Counted from the first letter of the stretch, positions 1 through 11,022 are shown. The stretch: 64,000 bases of DNA from Charina bottae (GCA_023362775.1 JALMGJ010000008.1:18326001-18390000), one strand, 5' to 3'. Notes: a model not told the origin generated them from the sequence alone. Numbers and translations are program-made.

Positions 1-746
1 TATAATGGATAAATCCAAAATGAATGTATTTCCTTAGAATGTATTTGCCTGAGTGGAGATTACTATGAAGAGAAGAAATTAAATGAAAATATTCAGTTTT
101 AGCCTACGTGGCCATATGTAGAAGTATTATAATTTTATATGATTTTATTCTAAAAAGAAGCCAAATTAAACCAATTCATTAATGCAATATTCTATAAACA
201 AAACACCTAAATGCAGCAGTATATCACTGAAATTGGATAAAATTAGTTAATATTAGGGAAAAGATGATCAGAGACTGCTACAGAAGACTAACATTTCTAG
301 TCAGAAAATATAATATACTTGTTAAACTTTTGCAATGATAAAAGGAGCACCAAAACCTTGACAAGAATAAAGCATGCATCATTTCTCACTATAATGTTTA
401 ATAATATCAAAGTCTTCTGTTTCACCTAAAGCAAGGCTCAGAGTTAAGTGACATCCCATTCCAAAGAAAAAATAAATAAAACCAGACATACATATTTATA
501 CTGGATCAGCCATGAAGGAAACCAATAGTTCAGACTGCAGATCTAAATGGAGGGTGTTTTACAGGAAACAGTCTTTTTGTCCATCTCATTAGAAGAAAAC
601 AATTTAGAAAGCACAACTGACGAGAAGAAAGTAAAGTATTGATCAGTGAAGGCATTTTCATATGGAATGTCTTCCATGAAGAGATATAGAGTGGAAATGG
701 GGAGTACAACTTGGAATTATCTAGATAAGGGAAAAATACTACCACA
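1..746. other. AT-rich intergenic DNA, nothing recognised
   Basis: I see no repeat family, convincing exon or RNA gene here. The short open frames have low-complexity composition and no recognisable domain. Confidence 0.5.
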
Positions 747-754
747 TTCTAAAG

Positions 755-1056
755 CAGTGCTTTCCAAACTGCCGCCATTGGCGACACACCAATGGCGGCA
801 GCGGCGGCAGCACCGGGGCGTGCACAGTGGTGGGGGCGTGCACGGTGGGGGTGGCAGCGGCAGCGGCCTTGCTAAAATGTGGAAGCACTGATGGCGCACC
901 GCTGCCGTCATCGCTGCCGCCACCGCCACACACACCACTGCCACCACGCGCGTCCCCGTGCTGCCGCCGTGTACACACCTGCCGCCACTTTGCAACACAA
1001 TAAACTGTGTGTTGTGACACACTAAAGTGTTGCAACACACAGTTTGGAAAGCTATG
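755..1056. mobile_element. GC-rich non-autonomous hAT-like element, copy A
   Basis: The 302-bp element begins CAGTGCTTTCC and ends GGAAAGCTATG, which are imperfect terminal inverted repeats of the CAGAGCTTTCC type. It is flanked by an exact 8-bp target duplication TTCTAAAG (747-754 and 1057-1064), the size made by hAT transposases. It has no transposase frame; the open frames across it are GC-driven artefacts. The interior is rich in GGC and CAC triplets and CpG, in contrast to the AT-rich flanks, and contains the motif GCGACACACC also found in copy D (38207-38595). The related copies are at 15093-15349, 28668-28926 and 38207-38595. The hAT assignment rests on the TIR and the duplication length; the exact family is not known to me. 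Confidence 0.8.
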
Positions 1057-1064
1057 TTCTAAAG

Positions 1065-1537
1065 AGTACCTCAGCTCCATAGAATATATCATGTGCAAAA
1101 TTCTATTATTAGACTTTATTTTCATATTCATATTTGCAATTAGGAGATTCTACAGGGGTGAGCTTTTGAAGCCTGACTATTAAAAACAACATCCAGTTGA
1201 CCAAAAATATATATTAAAAGAAAGGCAGGATAAACATCTACTACTAGTACTACTACTACTACTACTAATAATAATAATAATGTTTTGTCCCTTGTGACTT
1301 CAGGCAGGACACCCTGATGGATATCTCAGATGCCTGTAAGCCTTACACATAGATTTAAGTATATCTATTTTAGGAATAAGTATCAAATGTACGTATTTAT
1401 AAAATTTATATTCCATTCTTCATTTTTTAACAATCCCAAAGTGTGTGTACAATCCAAGTAAAAATAAAAAAAATTAAAACAGGTGCAATTAAAAACAAAT
1501 AATCAAATAAAATTGCTAAAATCATAAACTTAAAACT
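1065..1537. other. Intergenic DNA with a (TAC)n(TAA)n microsatellite
   Basis: AT-rich sequence with a compound trinucleotide repeat at about 1238-1281, ACT units passing into ATA units. Nothing else is recognised. Confidence 0.6.
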
Positions 1538-1547
1538 ATGAACATAG

Positions 1548-1836
1548 TTCATAATCAACCCTGACTGCTCATTGGAAGGACAGATACTGAAGCTGAAGCT
1601 CAAATACTTTGGCCACCTAATGCGAAGAGAGGACTCACTGGAAAAGACCCTGATGCTGGGAAGGACTGAAGGCAAAAGGAGAAGGGGACGGTAGAGGATG
1701 AGATGGTTAGATAGCATCACCGATGTAATGAACATGAATTTGAGTAAACTCCGGGAGACAGTGGAGGACAGGAAAGCCTGGCGTGCTCTGGTCCATGAGG
1801 TCACAAAGAGTCAGACACGACTAAACGACTGAACAA
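1548..1836 (+). mobile_element. Bov-B (RTE) LINE, 5'-truncated 3' end
   Basis: This 289-bp fragment encodes the end of the Bov-B reverse transcriptase ORF in decayed form, with the family's typical stretch around KTLMLGRTEGKRRRG and RWLDSIT, and ends at the usual CTAAACGACTGAAC region. It is nearly the same sequence as the end of the copy at 22096-23457. A 10-bp target duplication ATGAACATAG (1538-1547 and 1837-1846) marks both borders. An in-frame TAG after the GRGR region and other changes make it non-coding. This is a typical dead-on-arrival RTE insertion. Confidence 0.9.
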
Positions 1837-1846
1837 ATGAACATAG

Positions 1847-2879
1847 GATGGTATTATCAGTCTGATAGAAATGTGCAGTAGCACCAGTTAAAAGAAAGGA
1901 CTGATGAAAAATTACATCTAAAGATGTTGCTGAATTCTTCGAAAAATCAATTTTATCCATAAAAGAACAACATTTAACAACAACTATCCATAATTTTTAA
2001 TTCTATATCAAGACTGTTTTCTCTTGGACCATCACATAATGAATCACTGGCAGATGTGACTCCCTCAAGAAGGCTTTTCTACTAAATCTTAGTTCACAGG
2101 CAGGGACATAATGGAGCAGGCACTCTATTTGATTATTCAAATCCTAATGCTATAGTTCTGGGCTCACTTACCTAGATATAAGGCCTAAATCATAGTATAC
2201 TTAGTTCAGCTAAGCATGTACTGTATAAGATTGCACTTCACAAGTGTTTCTTCAGCTGTTATATATCTTCTACTCATCATCTTAATTGGTAGTTGGATCA
2301 TCTAATAGGTCCATACTGATTGCATAGTAATTAGAAACTCTTTCAATCACTCAAGAAAACAGACCTTGGAAATAATGTTATTCCAGCCCTGAAATCTTGC
2401 TCAGGGCACATTTTATATACTCTGCTGAATGAAATATTAGCCTTATTTTAAGACAGTGGGTAGAAAATATAATTACCAGCTAGAAGAGGAGCCTTTATGT
2501 TCCCCATGAGGGCTCCAAGGGATGGAGAACCAGTTTTTCTCCAGATCTAGTTGATCTCCAGTTTGATCAGCCACAGCTAGTGTAGCTAATAGTCAGAGAT
2601 TATAGGAATTGTAGTCTGATAGTACCTGGATATCTTTCTCCTGCTTTACATATTGTGTTTTTATAATTTTTAGTTTCACTAGTCACTGAGATAATCTAAG
2701 TGGTAGAAATACATAGCTTCCACATGGTGTCAGTGTGTCCCGAATCGTGTCACATTACTGTCCAACTTGGTCTCTAGGAGCAGTTGGGATTATTGCTACT
2801 GTACCAGCCTCTCTGCTGTGTAGCATCCTCCCTGACTCCACTCCTTGACTCTGTGGCTGATCTGGCAATGGAGTTCCCT
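1847..2879. other. Intergenic DNA, possible decayed repeat near 2505-2645
   Basis: Mostly unrecognised AT-rich sequence. The part around 2560-2640 (AGCCACAGCTAG then GAATTGTAGTCTGATAGTAC) resembles a common amniote interspersed repeat containing GGAGTTGTAGTCCAACA. It is too diverged to classify by eye. Confidence 0.35.
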
Positions 2880-2882
2880 AAG

Positions 2883-2938
2883 TTGGTTGGTTGGTTGGTT
2901 GGTTGGTTGGTTGGTTGGTTGGTTGGTTGGTTGGTTGG

Positions 2939-2992
<54 letters not shown>
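2883..2992. repeat. Compound microsatellite (TTGG)n(ATCT)n
   Basis: About 58 bp of TTGG units run straight into about 53 bp of ATCT units. On the minus strand this is the 3' tail (TAGA)n(CCAA)n of the L2-like LINE that ends here. The open frames across it are translations of the repeat, not genes. Confidence 0.95.
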
Positions 2993-2994
<2 letters not shown>

Positions 2995-3474
2995 TTATTT
3001 TTCATATTTCTATCACCGCCCATCTCCCCCAAAAGGGGGACTCTGGGCAGTTTACAATAAAAACAAGAATTAAAAACCATTCAAATATAAAATTACACTC
3101 AGACAACAAATATAAAGTAAATAAATATAAAATCCATGTGGTGATGCAATCTCATTCAATCGGGAGGACTCTACAGCACCAGCCACCCCCAGGAAGAACT
3201 ATTGCCCTTCCCGTCCCAAGCAAGGTGGCAGAGCCAGGTCTTCAGATTCTTCCAGAAGGTCGGGAGTGCAGGGGCCCACCTCACCTCCAGGGGCAGAATA
3301 TTCCAAAGTGCAGGCACTACTGCAGAGAAGGCCCATCTCCTGGACACTGCCAGATGAAATTCCCTTGTCGACGGGGTCTGGACCATACCCTCTCTGCATG
3401 ACCGGGTGGTGTGGGTCGATGTTACGGGGATGATATGGTCCCTCAGGTAACCTGGCCCCATGCCATGTAGGACT

Positions 3475-4356
3475 TTAAAGATGATAACCAACACCTTGAA
3501 TTGGACCCAGAAGCAAACCGGTACCCAGTGAAGCTCGCACAGCAGTGGTGTTATATGTGCTGATCTTGAGACACCAATAACTGTCCACACGCCTGCATTC
3601 TGCACCAGCTGAAACTTCCAGATACTCTTCAAGGGTAGCCCCATGTAGAGCGTATTGCAATGACAAGGGCATGAGTGACTGTTCAGAGAGCATTTCAATC
3701 CAGGAACGGGCGTAGCTGGCGCACAACCCGAAGTTGTGCAAAGGCCCTTCTGGCCACAACTGCCATCTGTTCTTCGAGCAGGAGTCGTGAGTCCAGGAGG
3801 ACCCCCCAGGTTCCGCACTGGGTCGGAATGGGGCAGTGCCACCCCATCCAGGGACTAAGGATGACAACTTCCTGGATACAGAGGGGCCATCCACCCACAG
3901 CCACTTTGTCTTACCAGGGTTCAGAAAAAGCCTGTTGTTCCCCATCCAGACCCCCACAGCCCCCAGGCACTGAGACAGGGCAGCGACCGCATCACTTACC
4001 TCACCTAGGATGGAGATATACAATTGAGTATCATTAGCATATTGATGATACCTCATCCCATGGTGGTGGATCATCTCACCCAGTGGTTTCATGTAGATAT
4101 TAAGTAGAAGAGGAGAGAGAACCGAACCCTGCGGCACCCCACACAAGAGGGGTCGAGGGTCGGATCTCTCATCCCCTATCACCACCAATTGGGAATGCCC
4201 TGGAGGAAGGAGGTGAACCAGCACAAAACTACGCTGCCCACCCCCAACTCCTTGAGCTGCCCCAAAATGATACCATGGTCGATGGTATCAAAAAACTGCT
4301 GAGAGGTCCAAAAGAGCCAGGATGGATGAACTCCCTCCATCCCACTTCCACCAGAG
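3475..4356 (-). pseudogene. Reverse transcriptase of L2-like LINE (degenerate)
   Basis: The conserved order FDTIDHGI, LGVGSVVLCWFTSFLQG, GVPQGSVLSPLL, LNIYMKPLGE, YANDTQLYIS and LNPGKTKWLW is that of the palm and thumb of a non-LTR reverse transcriptase. The catalytic YADD box reads YAND (about 4030-4041), so one of the paired metal-binding aspartates is lost. The chain spans more than one frame: a frameshift separates the FDTIDHGI frame (from 4361) from the GVPQGS frame (from 4224), and a further shift leads to the C-terminal AFSAVVPALWNILP region near 3290-3330. It is not functional. Confidence 0.85.
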
Positions 4357-4365
4357 ATCATCCAT

Positions 4366-6103
4366 TGTTGTTTATTCGTTCAGTCGTTTCCGACTCTTCG
4401 TGACTTCATGGACCAGCCCACGCCAGAGCTTCCTGTCAGCCGTCACCATTCCCAGCTCCCCCACGGTTGAGTCCGTCACATCCAGAATACCATCCATCCA
4501 TCTTCCCCTTGGTCGGCCCCTCTTCCTTTTGCCTTCCACTTTCCCTAGCATCAGCTTCTTCTCCAGGATATCCTGTCTTCTCATTATGTGGTCAAAGTAC
4601 TTCAGTTTTGCCTTTAATATCATTCCCTCAAATGAGCAGTCTGGCTTTATTTCCTGGAGTATGGACTGGTTTGATCTTCTTGCAGTCCAAGGCACTCTCA
4701 GAATTTTCCTCCAACACCACAGTTCAAAAGCATCTATCTTCCTTCGCTCAGCCTTCCTTATGGTCCAGCTCTCGCAGCCATAGGTTACTACGGGGAATAC
4801 CATTGCTTTAACTATGCGGACCTTTGTTGTCAGTGTGATGTCTCTGCTCTTAACTATTTTATCAAGATTTGCCATTGCTCACCTCCCAAGAAGTAGACGT
4901 CTTCTGATTTCCTGGCTGCAGTCAGCGTCTGCAGTAATCTTTGCGCCTAGAAATACAAAGTCTGTCACTGCCTCCACTTTTTCTCCCTCTATTTGCCAGT
5001 TATCAATCAAGCTCGTTGCCATAATCTTGGTTTTTTTGAGGTTTAACTGCAACCCAGCTTTTGCACTTTCTTCTTTCACCTTCGTCATAAGGCTCTTCAA
5101 CTCCTCCTTGTTTGCTTTCAGCCATCAAAGTGGTATCATCTGCATATCTGAGATTGTTAATGTTTCTTCCAGCAATTTTAACTCCAGCCTTGGATTCCTC
5201 AAGCCCAGCACGTCGCATGATGTGTTCTGCATACAGGTTGAATAGGTAGGGTGAGAGTATACAACCCTGCCGTACTCCTTTCCCAATCTTAAACCAGTCC
5301 GTTGTTCCGTGCTCTGTTCTTACCGTTGCTACTTGGTCGTTATACAGATTCCTCAGGAGGCAGACAAGATGACTTGGTATCCCCATACCACCAAGAACTT
5401 GCCACAATTTGTTATGATCCACACAGTCAAAGGCTTTAGAATAGTCAATAAAACAGAAATAGATGTTTTTCTGAAATTCCCTGGCTTTCTCCGTTATCCA
5501 GCGGATATTGGCAATTTGGTCTCTAGTTCCTCTGCCTTTTCTAAACCCAGCTTGTACATCTGGCAATTCTCGCTCCATGAATTGCTGGAGTCTACCTTGC
5601 AAGATCTTGAGCATTACCTTACTGGCATGTGAAATAAGTGCCACTGTTCAATAGTTTGAACATTCTTTAGTGCTTCCCTTTTTTGGTATGGGGATATAAG
5701 TTGATTTTTTCCAATCTGATGGCCATTCTTGTGTTTTCCAAATTTGCTGGCATATGGCATGCATCACCTTGACAGCATCATCTTGCAAGATTTTAAACAG
5801 TTCAGCTGGGATACCGTCGTCTCCTGCTGCCTTGTTATTAGCAATGCTTCTTAAGGCCCATTCAACCTCACTCTTCAGGATGTCTGGCTCTAACTCACTG
5901 ACCACACCGTCAAAGCTATCTCCAATATTATTATCCTTCCTATACAGATCTTCCGTATATTCTTGCCACCTTTTCTTGATCTCTTCTGCTTCTGTTAGGT
6001 CCTTACCATCTTTGTTTTTGATCATACCCATTTTTGCCTGGAATTTACCTCCAATGTTTCTAATTTTCTGGAAGAGGTCTCTTGTCCTTCCTATTCTATT
6101 GTC
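4366..6103 (-). mobile_element. Bov-B (RTE) LINE inserted in the L2-like LINE
   Basis: A 1738-bp minus-strand Bov-B copy with its 3' end at 4366 and its 5' truncation at 6103, flanked by the 9-bp duplication ATCATCCAT (4357-4365 and 6104-6112). Both flanks are consecutive parts of one L2-like LINE, so Bov-B is the younger insertion. The 3' end has the CGTTCAGTCG/GAAACGACTGAACG motif typical of Bov-B. The encoded segments, in order, cover the linker (KWQEYTEDLY-like), the reverse transcriptase and the C-terminal domain; the endonuclease is missing. Confidence 0.92.
4372..6103 (-). pseudogene. Bov-B ORF2 remnant: reverse transcriptase and C-terminal part
   Basis: Three frames make up the remnant. 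At 6103-5648: KIRNIGGKFQAKMG, EWPSDWKKSTYIPIPKKG. At 5644-5003: MALISHASKVMLKILQ, GFRKGRGTRDQIANIRW, FIDYSKAFDCVDHNKLW, GVRQGCILSPYLFNLYAE and an intact YADD box followed by a shift. At 5100-4372: LKKTKIMATSLIDNW, then RRLLLGR, FPVVTYGCESWTIRKAERR, FELWCWRKILRVPWTARRS. The start codon of the 6136-5648 frame lies in the older L2-like LINE (METALVMLMDD), so that frame is a chimera of two elements. Frameshifts near 5645 and 5090 and a stop near 4876 disable it. Confidence 0.9.
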
Positions 6104-6180
6104 ATCATCCATAAGCATCACCAATGCAGTCTCCATCCCATATCCTCACCTGAAACCTGACTGAAAGGTGTCTAGATAAT

Positions 6181-7960
6181 ATGTTTCATCCGTTTATGGT
6201 CTTTAGAGACTTCAGTCTCCCTTCCCTGGGGCAGTGTTTGGATGTGACTTGGAAGTCCATGGCCATCATGACAACCATATATATCTATGTAGCCTCCAGT
6301 GGCTATGTTTTGAGTGATCTGGTCACTTGGGGAGAGGAGGTAACAGCTAGGAAACTGATGGATAAAGTCACTTGGATTTGCTCTAAGCTAAACTCTGGCC
6401 TTGAGGCACATCCTATGGTGTTGACTAAAGCTCAGCCTTGCAGTGTTAACTAGGCTGAGCATGATCCTGTTAGTCCTGAGGAAGTAGACTGGGTTGTCTA
6501 GGCTATGAGCCTGGTCACCTGTATGCTTGATTCATGTCCCTGCTGGTTAGCTAAGGCATCCTAGGACATGATATGTAGGTGGTCTTTGAAGGCAGTGAAT
6601 GCATCTTTGATAGAGGGGATGGTCCCACTGATGTTTAGGAGGTGATGGTCCATCCCCTTCTCAAGAAAACATCACTAGACCCCACTGTTTTAGGTAACCT
6701 TTGCCCTGTCTCCAACATTGCCTTTTTAGGGAAGGTTGTTGAGAAAGTGGTTGCACTGGAGCTTCAGAGGGCCCTGGGAGAAATGGATTAATTGGATCCC
6801 TTCCAATTGGGTTTTAGGCATGACTGCTGGACTGAAACAGTATTGACCATACTTGTGGAAAAACTCTGACAGGAGTAGAGTGGGGGTGGTGCATCCATTC
6901 TTGCTCTTCTTGATATCTAAGTGGCCTTTGATACCATTGACCATAGTATCATTCTGGACCATCTCTGAGAGTTAGGAGTTAGGGGCACAGTGTTATGCTG
7001 GTTCTACTCCTTCATTTGGGGTCAGTTCCAGTTAGTGTTGATAGGGGAGGCTCAGGGATCAGTGTTCTTTCCACTCCTATTTAACATCTACATAAAGTCA
7101 CTGGGTGAGGTCAGCTGTACATCTCCAACCTGGACCAGCCAAGCAATGCTGTGTGGATCTGGATGGGAAAGGAAAGGCTTCAGCTCAATCCTAGCAAGAT
7201 GCAGTATCTTTGGATTTTAGGACCCCCTGGATCCAATGGTTTCCCACTTTTATGTCTGGATGGGGTTGAACTACTCCAGACAGATCTGGTGCACACTTTG
7301 GTGGTCCTCCTGGACTTATGACTCTTGCCCAAAGAACAGGTGGAAACAGTGGCTAGAGTGGCTTTTGCACATCTCTGGATTGAGTTCCAATTGTGCCCCT
7401 TCCATGCACAGTCCATGCACAGTCACTCATACATTATTCCCCTCCCAATTGGATTACTGCAATGCACTCTGCATGGGACTGATCTTGAAGAACATCTGGA
7501 AGCTGCAATTGGTCCATAATGCCTAGAAATTCCCTCATGGCATAGGGCCAGGATATTTGAGGGACAGCCTTTCTCCAATGGTCTCTACCCACTCCATCAG
7601 GTCTGTCAGGGGCATGCTCCATCTAAGATGGAGTGTGACTAAGGAGTGTGACTAAGGAGTGTCATCTGATGGGACCCAGGAAGCAAGCCTTTTATGTTGC
7701 TGTGCTTGCCCTTTCTGTTTGGCACCATATGGCATAATCCCAAACTGGATGTCCACATGTGGAATTCAGAATTCTAAGCCATTCTGGCTAGGGAATTTTG
7801 GTACTTGAACCCATACATCGGGAGGGGACCCAAGTTGGGGATTCAATTAAAATGCTATATCTAAGCATCAAGGTGTTTAGCTTTATTGTTTCTGTGTCAT
7901 ATCAAGTTCACTGTATTCTGCCAGAGTCATTTTGGATTGGATAGACTATAAATGTGATAC
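6181..7960 (+). mobile_element. L2/CR1-superfamily LINE, plus strand, old copy
   Basis: A diverged plus-strand relative of the LINE at 2993-6180. Decayed reverse transcriptase blocks in order: VSNIAFLGKVVEKVVALELQ near 6710-6770, FQLGFRHDC..TETVLTIL near 6805-6860, SILALLDI.VAFDTIDHSI near 6900-6950, CWFYSFIWGQFQLVLIGE near 6995-7050, QGSVFFPLLFNIYIKSLGE near 7055-7110, and C-terminal parts to about 7530. A possible endonuclease remnant (FHPFMVFRDFSLPS) is at 6185-6235. Many stops and shifts are present. It ends in the (ATCA)n tail at 7961. Confidence 0.82.

Positions 7961-7998
<38 letters not shown>
7961..7998 (+). repeat. (ATCA)n microsatellite, LINE 3' tail
   Basis: About nine ATCA units directly follow the 3' end of the plus-strand L2-like LINE and are most simply its tail. 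Confidence 0.92.
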
Positions 7999-8178
7999 TG
8001 CATGAGCTTTTGGAAATACAGAAAAGAGAGAGGGCCATTAAAAATGGAAAACAATAATAATATAAGTCAAAGGAAAGAGGAAAACAACAGATAAAGACCT
8101 GGCACTTTCAATAATGGGGAGGGGAGAGGAGACTTTATGGAGTTAGAACCCCAAAGTAATAGATCAATTATTATTCTC

Positions 8179-8790
8179 TCAGTGTGAGACTAGTCTGAAG
8201 CTTCCATAACCTAAAGATGAAGCAGGCACATAAGCAGAGAGGACAAAAGCCAGGAATCTTGTCTAAAAGATCCCTTTAGCGGGAGGGTAGACAAAAAGGA
8301 AGCAAGTTGTTAAGAAAAAATGTCACTGGAGCAACCAAGGAAATTGGGCCTGAGCAAATGGGCCTGAGCAAATGGAAACCCCCACCCCAATCCCATCAAC
8401 AACTACTTGTGAATCAACAAAGCAAGGACTTTGGGGAATAAAAGGGGTACCAAAGCCTGCCCACTCCTTGAGTCATCTTGGATCCAGACTTGGCAGCTTC
8501 CATGCCTCTGGCTAGTGCCTGGCAGCCTAGTTGGAAGGATGTGGATGAGCATGTGTGTGTGCATGTGCGTGTGAGAAAGAGCAAATGTATCTTGCAATCA
8601 GTAAAGTTTTGCTGTTACTTTAAATTCACTGGGTCTCCGTGTATTACAAAGAACCTTTTGTGCCTCAGTGTTCGGTTGGAAGTGATTTGTGTGTCCCTAA
8701 TTATTTCCCGGCTGTTGACCAGGGCTGTGTGTCTTGTCTGCTCAAGCCGCACCTATCTGGAAAACCCAGGTAGAAAGCAAGGGGGGCTGA
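8179..8790 (+). mobile_element. Possible solo LTR of an endogenous retrovirus-like element
   Basis: The region has a promoter-like order on the plus strand: a 14-bp tandem duplication GGGCCTGAGCAAAT (8346-8359 and 8360-8373) as in enhancer repeats, a TATA-like GGAATAAAAGGGG near 8436-8448, and about 160 bp downstream a polyadenylation-like CAGTAAAGTTTTGCTG (8598-8613) followed by a T-rich stretch. It is richer in GC than its flanks. I could not fix TG/CA ends or a target duplication, and there is no internal coding sequence beside it, so this is a tentative call. Confidence 0.33.
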
Positions 8791-8799
8791 CAAGATCCG

Positions 8800-9186
8800 C
8801 GTGCCTCAACAGGCTGTGAGTGTGTGAGTGAGTGAGTGACCATAAGCCGAACCTGGGAGCAGCATGTGTAACATCAGGCATTCCTGACTGACTTCTGTTG
8901 TGTGAAGTTACTACATCCATCACTGTAACCAACAACTGTCAATTTCTTTACACTGGAAAGTAGCTAAATGCTACTTTCTTCTCTGTTTCACTAACAACTC
9001 AATTTCTCTCTCTTTTTTTAAAGTATAATGTCATTAGACTTCATTATTGGATGTTCTCTTAATGGTATTTTTGTGAAGGACTATCCATTCCTTCCAAAAT
9101 ATCAATATATTGTCTGCTCAGATTCCAGTGTGCTTGCTTACTTGAGACATGTAGAAATGTAAGTCCACAAAAAGCTTTAAAAAATT
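8800..9186. other. Intergenic DNA, nothing recognised
   Basis: No repeat or exon recognised. A short (GTGA)n run lies at about 8815-8840. Confidence 0.5.
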
Positions 9187-10147
9187 AATCAGTTGGCAGA
9201 CTTCTGGGTGAGGAATGGCGAGCTAACATGTCTATGAATGAACAGACATGTTGTTGTGGCCATGACCAAAGGACCGGTGAGTAGACCAGTCCCAGGAAAC
9301 TTTCCAGAAAAGTAGAGGATGGGAGGGGAGATTGCCCACTTGTGCTCCGGATGGCTGCTTCTCATGAGGAGACATCAGGACAGTGGTTTCCTGTAGGTTT
9401 GAGTGCCGGGAGACAAAGAAAAGCCATCAAGCTCTCAACCACAGTGGAGCCTTTTTAAGAACACTGGGTTCATTAACCTCACTTTCTAATCACTTTTGGG
9501 ATTTAACTATTTTAAGGCTAATAAAGATCTTCAAAATGACAAGTTTGCAAAGTCACCTGGTGAGTTTACATTCAGTCCAGAATAAAAGAAAAATTAACTA
9601 TAAGATTCAGAATTTAAAGATTTCGAAATAAATGGCAAAAAGCTAAATAAGATTTTAACTTAAGAAAGTTATTAATGAATTAAGGGACCAGACAAATTTG
9701 GGGGTTTTGCTATAAGATTTTGAAAATAATTATATAAATAAACAGCACCTTCATGGGAACTAAATTGTTTAGTCTATCTTAAGTCATAACAGATATTTGA
9801 GACTTTATTATTTCACAAATTGGACACTAGAAGGGACTAAAGATTCCAGGCAGAAAAGGAAAAAGGAAAAAAAAGTGAGAGAAAGGCTTGCCTTCTGTTT
9901 TTGGTCAGCATTGGGACAAAATGACAGAAAATGACATGTGAAATACTTCAGGAGACTGTTGAAGAATGGGGTCATAAAGTAGCAGCGACAATGTCAGCAA
10001 TGATGTCTGCTTCTATGGATAGATTATTTCCAAAGATGTTAAAGAAGAAATGGCAGATGTGAAAGAGAATACCTTGGAAGATCTACAGGAAAAAATGCTG
10101 AAACAAACCTCACCTGATGCAGAAATATTAGAATATAAAGGAATTGT

Positions 10148-10306
10148 ATTGTCGAAGGCTTTCACGGCCGGAGTTTGATGGCTGTTGTGGGTCTTCCGGG
10201 CTATGTGGCCGTGTTCTGGAAGTTGTGGTTCCTAACGTTTCGCCAGCATCTGTGGCCGGCATCTTCAGAGGGCAGGAGCACAGACAGAAGTGATCTCTCT
10301 GTGCCC
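10148..10306 (-). mobile_element. Penelope-like element terminal fragment in L1
   Basis: A 159-bp insertion flanked by the 11-bp duplication AAAGGAATTGT (10137-10147 and 10307-10317), interrupting the L1 ORF1 region. It contains the family signature TTGTCGAAGGCTTTCACGG, widespread in reptile genomes and associated with Penelope-like elements as far as I know. Its minus strand has a hammerhead-like core (see 10229-10272). No coding sequence remains. Confidence 0.72.
10229..10272 (-). ncRNA. Hammerhead ribozyme-like motif of a Penelope-like element
   Basis: Read on the minus strand: CTGAAGA (the CUGANGA core), one extra base, a helix II formed by GCCGGC and GCTGGC around a CACAGAT loop, then GAAAC followed by GTT as a minimal helix III with a UH cleavage position. 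The bases before the core (CCT) can pair with the bases after GTT (AGG) as a short helix I. Such motifs are known from Penelope-like elements. The extra base between core and helix II is unusual, so activity is uncertain. Confidence 0.55.
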
Positions 10307-10804
10307 AAAGGAATTGTTGAAATACTGGAAAATTTTTAGAAATTGTGAATTATAAGACAGATATGACAGTTAAAGTGGAAATACAAATGATAAGCCAACA
10401 GAATGACCTGGATAATGATTCCTTACTGGATTTACAAAAGAGGTTTGCTAAAGCCTCGAAGAAGCCTTTGAGATGGGAAAAAGAAAATTTGAAGAGAGAT
10501 CAAATCCTATGACAACATCTGAATGAATAAAAGACTAAGACTGTTAGAAGCAAAAGGAATGAGTACAAAAGTTGGTTAGTTTGGCCAAGGTTAAACCAAG
10601 ACATGTTCTTATAAAGCTATGGGAACCCTTTATGGACTTTTTGATGACACCAGGACTGAAATGTTAATGATTTATGGATTTGAGTATGAATAAGGGATGG
10701 GGGGTTATGGGAAGAAGAGATACTTGCATGTAACTTTATAAAATTACTAAGTTAGTTTGTACTTGTTGTCATGAAGATCAGAAATCACTTCTTCAAATAT
10801 TTAT

Positions 10805-10935
10805 TTCCTTTCCTTTCCTTTCCTTTCCTTTCCTTTCCTTTCCTTTCCTTTCCTTTCCTTTCCTTTCCTTTCCTTTCCTTTCCTTTCCTTTCCTTTCCTT
10901 TCCTTTCCTTTCCTTTCCTTTCTTTCTTTCTTTCT
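10805..10935. repeat. (TTTCC)n microsatellite passing into (TTTC)n
   Basis: About 23 TTTCC units and a few TTTC units, an expansion of the pyrimidine-rich L1 3' UTR. The 69-residue open frame of FLSFP units across it is not a gene. Confidence 0.96.
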
Positions 10936-11022
10936 TCTTTGCACTTTCTATTCTCTCTTTATTTTTATTTTTCTTTCTGAGTTTAGTTTGCATTGTCTTT
11001 TACTATTGTTATTAAAATTTTC

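Larger units (their letters stand above)
2993..6180 (-). mobile_element. L2/CR1-superfamily LINE, 5'-truncated, split by Bov-B
   Basis: A minus-strand non-LTR retrotransposon. The 3' end contains the CTGCCCAGAGTCCCCC/GGGAGATGGGCGGTG motif (about 3012-3050) shared with the copies at 49191-49553 and 52838-52965, and runs into the microsatellite at 2883-2992. Coding remnants run from the 5' piece at about 6113-6180 (FQSGFR...ETALVMLMDD) through the interruption at 4366-6103 to the rest of the reverse transcriptase (about 3475-4356). Joining the two sides across the Bov-B restores the order usual for this family: the GFR-ETALV block, then the AFDTIDHGI block. A head-to-head plus-strand relative starts next to it at about 6181. 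I cannot decide between L2 and the related snake CR1/L3 lineage. Confidence 0.85.

Noticed and set aside
717..1131. Overlapping open frames rich in His, Pro and Gly
   Set aside because: Composition artefact of the GC-rich hAT-like element at 755-1056.
2784..3401. 205-residue open frame with GWLV and YLSI repeats
   Set aside because: Translation of the (TTGG)n(ATCT)n microsatellite and of the antisense strand of a LINE.
4322..5245. Plus-strand open frames of 107-153 codons
   Set aside because: Antisense shadows of Bov-B coding sequence on the minus strand.
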